From Diphasiastrum complanatum (Eukaryota > Streptophyta > Lycopodiopsida > Lycopodiales > Lycopodiaceae): 64,000 nt of DNA. Shown here in pieces: positions 57,780-64,000 of this stretch. The notes beneath the pieces were generated by a model. That model had not been told where the DNA came from. It saw nothing but the letters and a program-made list of their open reading frames with translations, and searched no databases. Numbering within the stretch: position 1 is the first letter of the stretch; every line of letters begins with the position of its first letter. Made by a program: the position numbers and the translations under genes. The stretch covers positions 54,305,592 through 54,369,591 of the forward strand of contig CM055097.1 of the NCBI GenBank assembly GCA_029204225.1, read 5' to 3'.

Positions 57780-57783
57780 GATA

Positions 57784-58036
57784 GATCCAGATTGGTGGGG
57801 GCACGTTACAAAAATCCAATCTGCTAAGCCATCATCGCTAGATCTAAGAAGATCAAGCCAAATCAAGCTAGATCCATCAAAATTCAGCCAGATCTGGCAA
57901 GATCGGAGAAATCCATCAGAATCCAAGAAGGATCCAGATCTAGATAGGATCAAGAAGGAAGCAGATCATCAGATTGACTGAGGGATCTGTTACCAAGTAT
58001 CCATCAGAACTTCCAGAGAACTACCAACAGTCAGAT
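57784..58036. repeat. GATC-dense tract
   Basis: Twelve GATC tetranucleotides in 253 bases (57784, 57841, 57851, 57871, 57891, 57901, 57931, 57937, 57948, 57964, 57984, 58033), mostly as AGATC or GATCC; about one is expected by chance. A weaker cluster exists in the related leader at 6.7-7.15 kb. It follows integrase directly; the overlapping short frame 57715-57981 is probably a by-product. Confidence 0.8.
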
Positions 58037-58831
58037 CAAGCCTGGATGAAGCTAATGACCAGTTTACAAAAGTAAAAAATCAGAAAATCTTGAGATCTCC
58101 TCAAAAAACACTCTAAAAGAGCACTTTTCCATGATTTTTTGAAATCCCCTGGGAGATAGCTCTTGAAACTTGGACAGTCACCAGATCTGACCCAGATGCA
58201 TCCATGAAAATCTCTGCGAGAGTTCCTGATGGAGGAATCACCATTTTCTAGTGTGTGCGAGGGTTCCCAGAAGCTGAATTTTCAGAACCCTCGCAAGGTG
58301 CCTAATTGGAATCAGAACAATGAAATTAGCCTGTCTACATGGTCTGATCTTGAAAATCCAATCACATGAACAAGTTGTGTGAGAGATCACTTCTGGCGAG
58401 AGTTGAACCCTTGCAGACAGCCTGAACCCTCGCAGAACCTTCGCATGGCAGTCAAATCACCTTCTGAACTCTCGCAGACTTCCCTGAGGTCTTAGGATTT
58501 TGTGAAGAAGGTGCCTGCCAAAATTTGGGTGGAATTGAACAAGGGAAATTAATACGCACTCTAAATTCCGCTATATAAGGGCTGAATTCGAGTCATTTGT
58601 CACCTTTGTTAGCGAAGCTCTGCCAAAATTTACACTAAAATTATCAAGTTCTTCGTTTGTGACCAAACTTCCTACCAGCTATCATCCGATCATACTGAAC
58701 ACCGATCTGCGCTCTGAACTACACTTCTTGTCATCCAACACTCGTTATTCATAGTTTTCAGTCGTTTCCACACCTTTTTTCATTTTCCACCATTTTTTCT
58801 ACTTTTTTGACCTCTAATCATCACTACTAAC
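58037..58831. other. spacer with CTCGCA / TGCGAG motifs and promoter-like end
   Basis: 58210-58490 has at least eight CTCGCA, TGCGAG or GCGAGAGTT motifs in both orientations, the same motif set as the leader at 6.1-6.96 kb. A TATATAAGG near 58573 followed by pyrimidine-rich sequence up to the ATG at 58832 resembles a promoter and leader, which could serve the downstream ORF. Confidence 0.6.
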
Positions 58832-61218
58832 ATGGCCTCCTCATCCTCTAAAGACTCTAATACCAAACAGGTGATCCAACGTGACATCCCCGAGGCCACA
58901 CAGATTTGGCCTCTACCCTCTGACGCTTTGATCCAACCATGGCTGCAGACAACCGGACCACTTCTAGAGGCAATGGGTTTTTACCTGGTGCTTTTTCATT
59001 CTGAGATTAACGTGGGCCTCGCCCTTCACGCTTACGCCACCTGGGACGAGGAAAAGACTCGTTTACACTTCTTGTACCAAGGTATCATGTACAAGGTCAG
59101 GATTAACGTAGACTCGATGGTCACCATTGGCATTATGTCCGGTGATCATCAACCCATCTCCCATCACCACGCCGAAACTCTGATTAAGCCTTTCGTCACC
59201 CAAACTGCACCAAAAATCCCAATTCAGACTAAAAATGGTTACCTGATAGATGCTATCACGGAACCCGTCATTCAGACGGCTGCGCATCTGTTGAATAACT
59301 TTCTAGTTATTTCAACATTTCGCAAGGACATAATCTAGTCTAAGCTGTTGAGTCAGATAGTGGAATCCTAACCGTGAGCGTATCGCAGCAGGCCTCCTGT
59401 TGTGTAACTTTGTCTGGACACTTCTCGAGGCAAAAGTGCGCGATTTCCAATGCTCATCCCTTTTGTCTACCCTCATGCGACACACTAATCTTTATCCGCC
59501 ATCTCAAGCATCCACCTCCTCCCAACCTACAATTATTAACACAACGGCCAGCAAACAAATGTGTGGCACTGCCTCTACATCCACATCTCCACCTGCTACC
59601 CAAAGACGCACCTCCACTACTGCACTAACCACCCCATCAACCACCGCCACTTCTTCTTCCGTGCAACCCCCCACTCCGATGTCTGTTGTCGCTACCTCTC
59701 TTCCTGTTCCATCCACATCTGTTTCTATGTCCACCCCTGTTTCCTCTGTTGATACAATTCCTATCTTTGTTCCGTTATCCACTACTCTATCCATCATTAT
59801 CGCATCCTCCATCACTCCTGCCGCCACCGTTGCTTCCATTCCGTTCAATCCTTCTGATTCTCAATTATCTCCACACACTCTGGCATGGATGCAAGTCATC
59901 AATTTTTCACCCCCAAGCCAGACCCTTTCTGTTCCATCTTCGCCTTCTTCCATACTCCACACCACCCTTCAGTTCCCCTCAGTTCCTCTCACCCTCTCGT
60001 TCGAACAAACCATCCTCACCCTTGTTTCCACAGTTGCTTCTCAAACCCCACGTGCTTCGCCACCAAAGGTTGTCGAAGGCAACCAACCGTTGCCTGATGA
60101 CACATTTATTCAAACAATTTTTGTACCATTGCTAGATTGGACTGATCCTACCACCCCAGATGGCATCAAGTCCAATGACAACCTGATAGAAGATAATGAC
60201 GATGGTATTCCACAAGTCATCGGGGCCAATACAACACAAGCCCCTATCAGTGCCAATGTATCGGTTGCTCCCATAGACCTAACGATGGCGTATCAGACTC
60301 TGGGAAAATACATCTTGGATGCGGTAGTGGCCAAAGCCATTCTGGAAAGCAGGGTACTACACCTGGCGACGAGTAACACACAGTTGCGAGCAGACCTCAC
60401 CAAGCTACAACACGAACTGATTCTAATGCATCAACATAAACAAGAAGAGCACCAGGAGATTGCCAAGCCTCAATAAATATATCCAAATCCTCTCCAAAGA
60501 GTTGACAGAGGCCTCCACAAAGGTGCGGGAGCTTCAATTTGAAGCGTCCCAATGGCTTGCTCCCATCCAGGCGCAACTAAATCTTTTGGAAGTAGAGAAT
60601 ACATGCCTGGGGATGGAGGTCAAAGCCCTACAAGATAAAAAGGTCGTCTGGTTAGCTCAACTTGCACCAGACTCAAGGCCGCTTTCTCAATCAGAAATGA
60701 ATCTTCTTCGACATCAAGTGCAGGTTTATAGCCAAACCTTAAATAGCTACTAGGCAGAATTCAACAAATATCGGACAAGCGCAACTCATGAGCTCGCTCG
60801 GGCCAAGCAAGCCCTCAAGGCGTGCCAAAAATTCATGGACACGAAGGCCCAGCACACCCCCGTGGTAATTCCACCGCCACCAATTTTTGACGCTGTATAT
60901 GCCAGTACCAGCCAAGACCAAAGCCAGCAGGCAACAGGGGGATTTAACCAAGATCAAGGGTCTGAAGGCCAAGATCAAGGGCAAACAGATACGGTTGCTG
61001 AGATGCGAGACCAGGGCCAAGGCGCAGATACCACCCAAAGCCAAGCCACATCATCCAGAGGTTCGCACACAATATCTACCAGTCGGGCCTTCCAAAACCC
61101 AAGTCGGTGGTACAAATTCCTATCAAAGTATCCCCACGAGTCATCAAGAGGCGGCTGGCAGATATCATTTTTAGCTCAGAGGGTTTGTGGATCCCAAGGC
61201 AACCCTAACCCTAGTTAA
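58832..61218 (+). pseudogene. additional retroelement ORF downstream of integrase, broken into three frames
   Basis: Segment 1 (58832-59338): Ser-rich start, then LPSDALIQPWLQTTGPLLEA, THLHFLYQGIMYKV-like text reading TRLHFLYQGIMYKVRINVDS, similar in style to the putative plant transposon domain seen in Athila/Tat elements. Segment 2 (59400-60476): a long Ser/Thr/Pro-rich region, an acidic part (SNDNLIEDNDDGIP) and a predicted coiled coil (AKAILESRVLHLATSNTQLR). Segment 3 (60460-61218): continuing coiled coil (ELTEASTKVRELQFEAS, LNLLEVENTCLGMEVKALQD), a stop at 60751-60753, then a Gln/Asp/Gly-rich tail that runs into the LTR. Sense orientation. Function unknown. Confidence 0.65.
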
Positions 61219-61934
61219 TAAGTGAGAGGGATTTGGCACCCTGCGTGTGTAAGTCCAACCCGATGATCACATAGTTATTTGATTGATTAGTTAAAAGTTA
61301 GTAAAAGGACTTTAGTCCTTTTTGCAGGACTTTTAATGTCGCAGGGCCTAAATGTCAAGTTAGTGAATAAAGTTGGGTTTACCTCCAATTTTGATGGTTC
61401 CCACACTTTTTTAAATTTTAATAAAAAGAGAGGCAAGACTGGACCAATAGGATTCAGAGGCCAGGGTCCTCCTCTCTACTATGAAAAGGGACCAACTCGA
61501 GTTGTTCCTCATGTTCATTTTCTCATTTCAATAAAGCAGATTGGTTCTCTTTAGAAATGAATTGATAAATGTCCTTGCTCTTCCTCTCTTTTCCTTCATT
61601 TCTCATGCTTTCTTTGGATTTTGCTAATCGTTGGATTTGATCATTATTGGGATTGCTATTTCTTATGCTTTTTGTGAGAGAGAAAGGGAGAGAGAGAAGA
61701 GTAAGTTTCTATCATTGTTGTGGATTTAGGGTTAATGGAAGTAGGGTTAATGGATGTAGTGTTAATGCTTAGTGTTAATGGATGTTAGTGTTAGATCCTC
61801 CATTCATGTTGAAATCTGAACTATACTATCGCTCTCATGGGAACGAACCTACGCGTGACAACTAACTCCGTCTCTTTGATGCTAGATTGACTAGATCTTG
61901 GATTCAGGTTAGGCAAGGAAAGAAACCCACTACA
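61180..61934 (+). repeat. LTR, second copy of the family at 44991-45966
   Basis: Alignable from AGAGGGTTTGTGG to CCCACTACA. It lacks the large microsatellite. Inner repeats GGGTTAATGGA.GTAG.GTTAATG occur near 61729-61790. The left edge is approximate because the preceding ORF tail runs into it. It could be the 3' LTR of the preceding gypsy element or the 5' LTR of the one that follows. Confidence 0.75.
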
Positions 61935-62250
61935 GTAATTCACTAGTCCAAGCCACGGTATTTGTTGTACGTAACTATAATATCAAACCGATTTCCATAC
62001 TCGTGGTAGTACAAAACGATTCATTGCAAAATTCCTCATTATTCACTCGATTGAATGGGCATAACCAACAATTGTAAACTTTTCTGAACTAAGACTCATT
62101 TAACTTACGTTACCACAAAACTTGAGAAAATTTCATTCAAATCACAAGCGATTAGATCTATGATATCACACGACAATCGATTGAAAGTAAGAGATCGACA
62201 AACCAAACTTCATGAAACTAAAATGACTAGAACGAAAAAGTAGGCTAAGT
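61935..62250. other. copia leader remnant
   Basis: About 315 bases between the gypsy LTR and a minus-strand copia primer site; on the minus strand this is where leader and gag of that copia should begin, but it is cut off. No coding text. Confidence 0.45.
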
Positions 62251-62910
62251 GCTCTGATACCATGTTGGGACTCGATAGGTGGATCAACCTTCAATGCATG
62301 TTGCAACAAAAGTAGCAGCATGGAATCCTCAGTGCATGGAACTAAGTCTATCAATTTAGTAATCAGACCAACTTCGAAGTCTCGAAGTCTATCCTACCTG
62401 ATTGATCACAACTTCAAACTTGCTGGATCGACTAAGTCGATTCCCTAGCCATGCACAAATTACCTTGATTACAAAATTTAGTTTTGAGGAGGTGTTGCAT
62501 CAAATGCAGTTATCAGAGCAAGTTATCAAGCAATGTTACCAGTCATATAAAATGATTTAATCTACAAAACAATTAATCTGCTAGTATGAAGCACTCTGAA
62601 CATGAACAAAAATGAGAATTCAAGACAACATTCACAACTTAGATTGTTGGAATAGGAATGATTCAGTCATGAAGAGAATATAGTCTAAATGCCAAATAGA
62701 GTCGCGATCTTCCTAAAACAATACTCTATAATAACATAGATGAAGATAAAAAATATTGTGCTTTGATTCAGTGTTTATGGAGCTTAACCACAACACCTGA
62801 TAAGTAATTGTATATATACACATGGCTAAGCGATTAAAAGAATGATTAACGTGTGATTTACAAACATGATTAAGGCACTATGTGTTGTTGGCAGTCACAC
62901 TCGGACAACA
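62251..62910 (-). repeat. copia LTR and primer site, minus strand
   Basis: GCTCTGATACCA at 62251-62262 is a perfect minus-strand Met-tRNA primer site. The LTR runs 62263 (TGTTGGGACTCG) to 62910 (GGACAACA), with TGTTG/CAACA termini and a TATATATAC promoter motif near 62810. Only this end of the element survives. Confidence 0.75.
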
Positions 62911-62985
62911 TCTAATTCAGTTGGAGAATTTGTTTGGCTGTGACAAATGTACTGGTGAGTCTCCAAATTGATGACATTGATGCCT

Positions 62986-63130
62986 TGATCAGATGTTGAA
63001 GTTAAAGACTTCGATGTCGAGGTAGTCAATGACGTGGAAGTCAAAGACTTCATTGTTTGTCTTTGATCAGACGTCGGAGACTTCGATGTCGAAGAAGTTG
63101 ATGACGTGGACGTCGAGGCCGGGGCTCAAA
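62986..63130. repeat. 78-bp tandem duplication rich in GACTTCGATGTCGA
   Basis: Units start TGATCAGA at 62986 and 63064 and share GACTTCGATGTCGA, GT.GATGACGTGGA.GTC. GTCGA recurs in both orientations. No function apparent. Confidence 0.7.
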
Positions 63131-64000
63131 ACCATTTGTCAGGAAAAGTCGATGTCGGTCATGTTGATGCAGACTGTCATCAACTTTTCTTGTATTTCTG
63201 CAGACTGTAAGAATATTTGCAACAACAAGATGTATGGATCTAGATTAGAAGAGAGAGATAGGGATGGAGAGGATAGAAATCCAACAAATACTATGAAAGA
63301 GAAGATGAAAAAACCGCTCCTAATCCAACCTCCTAGAGATCTTACCATTGCTCAGGAAGTTCCTGAAATCGCCTTAGCTCATACGCCAGTCCCAGAACCT
63401 CCTAAATCCCCATCTAGACAATTGAAAGACAAGGCTCCCCTTGAATCACCCGCACATGATGTGCCTACTTGTTTTTAAAGATTATACGATTGAGGATGTG
63501 ACTATCCAATTACCACAAACTCAACGCGAGCCGAATGGTAATTCACCCTACGAAGGCCCTGCACGAACCATCACTCTCTCCTTGAGTGACCCCAATGAGA
63601 ATAACGAATGCATTGTTCACGTCAGGGCTCACCTCAATCGTGAGCAATGCAGAAGGCTTGAGAAATTTCTACGCAAATATCAACACGTCTTTGTTTGGTC
63701 CTATAAAGACATGAAGGGAGTTTCACCCCAAGTAGTTGTGCATCGCATTCCCCTTAAACTGGGTGCGAGACCAACTGCTAGTCGTCCCTATCGATGTAAT
63801 CTACAAGGCCAAAATCAAAGAAGAATTACAATGCTTGTTAAATGCAGGATTCATCTATGAAATCGAACATACTGAATGATATTTCCAATTGTCATCGTTC
63901 CTGAGAAAAATAACTTCGCATCTGTGTTGAATTTAAGAAACTTAATGCCATCACAGAACGTGATCATTTTCCATTACCTTTCAGCGAATCTATCTTAAAA
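63131..64000 (+). pseudogene. Tat-like gypsy pol, start of RT, runs off window
   Basis: An upstream Pro/Lys-rich linker (63250-63478) leads to FKDYTIEDVTIQLPQTQREP, EGPARTITLSLSDPNE, REQCRRLEKFLRKYQHVFVW, SYKDMKGVSPQVVVHRIPLK, parallel to the 54.9-55.3 kb region of the preceding gypsy element. From about 63800 the RT core is shifted and shows stops (IPIVIVPEKNN, then LNLRNLMPS-like text). The two gypsy copies have clearly diverged, so this is a different family member. Confidence 0.8.

Larger units (their letters stand above)
52766..61180 (+). mobile_element. Tat-like gypsy element, internal region, with extra ORF region after integrase
   Basis: Gag 3' part, protease, RT, RNase H and integrase in gypsy order on the plus strand, then a GATC-rich and CTCGCA-rich spacer, a 2.4-kb additional coding region and an LTR (61180-61934). 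No chromodomain follows integrase. The long region between integrase and the 3' LTR, the DGGSGVN protease and the tRNA-Asp-type relative at 5.8 kb all suit the Tat clade. Stops in every part show it is defective. Its 5' LTR may be 44991-45966, with 46-52.7 kb being later insertions, but flanking duplications do not confirm this. Confidence 0.75.

Noticed and set aside
57784-58036. Idea that the GATC cluster is the target of the methyltransferase pseudogenes
   Set aside because: No evidence of specificity, distance is 36 kb, and both copies are dead; only the base-count excess is reported.
59504-59848. Minus-strand Val/Gly/Asp-rich ORF
   Set aside because: Antisense of the Ser/Thr/Pro-rich part of the retroelement ORF; composition artefact.

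Overview
The window looks like nuclear DNA of a land plant with a large, repeat-rich genome. The evidence is an intron-containing ABCB (P-glycoprotein type) transporter with plant-like sequence, Ty1/copia elements primed by initiator Met-tRNA (TGGTATCAGAGC), a chromodomain gypsy element, and Tat-like gypsy elements, one with a tRNA-Asp type primer site. Gene density is very low and most elements are old and broken, which fits a gymnosperm or fern, but the species cannot be fixed from sequence alone.

Layout. 1-1.49 kb: sparse sequence with one 63-bp tandem duplication. 1.49-11.29 kb: a decayed gene (copy A) combining a ParB-like domain with a beta-class amino-methyltransferase (DIPY motif before the FxGxG motif). 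It is split by a composite copia element (2905-9596) whose LTRs are inverted relative to each other, flanked by a near-perfect 5-bp duplication, and itself containing a truncated gypsy element (5009-7562). 11.59-13.2 kb: copia LTR, primer site and start of gag, meeting head-on a minus-strand copia (13.2-17.1 kb). Next comes another minus-strand copia with a gag-integrase deletion fusion (17.1-19.4 kb). 19.4-19.9 kb: a degenerate repeat array. 20.5-21.2 kb: a second copy (copy B) of the methyltransferase C-terminal half. 21.2-28.4 kb: mostly non-coding, with copia gag remains, an unidentified minus-strand gene remnant and an ~820-bp fold-back structure.

28.44-39.22 kb: the one apparently intact gene, an ABCB full transporter in nine exons (1,298 residues, all splice phases consistent), with copia debris in two introns and a 42-bp hairpin just past its stop. 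40.6-44.3 kb: remains of a chromodomain gypsy element. 44.7-61.9 kb: two direct LTRs of one family (44991-45966, about 61180-61934) around a decayed Tat-like gypsy element with an extra 2.4-kb open region downstream of integrase; a copia LTR and a minus-strand copia lie between them. 62.2-64 kb: another copia LTR and the start of another Tat-like gypsy pol that runs off the window.

The only functional unit I infer is the ABCB transporter. The most unusual content is the pair of ParB/DNA-methyltransferase pseudogenes: that enzyme type is common in phages and bacterial mobile DNA and not expected in a plant nucleus. Their shared architecture, different degrees of decay and intron difference suggest a formerly multi-copy family here. 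All exon and LTR boundaries were read by eye.
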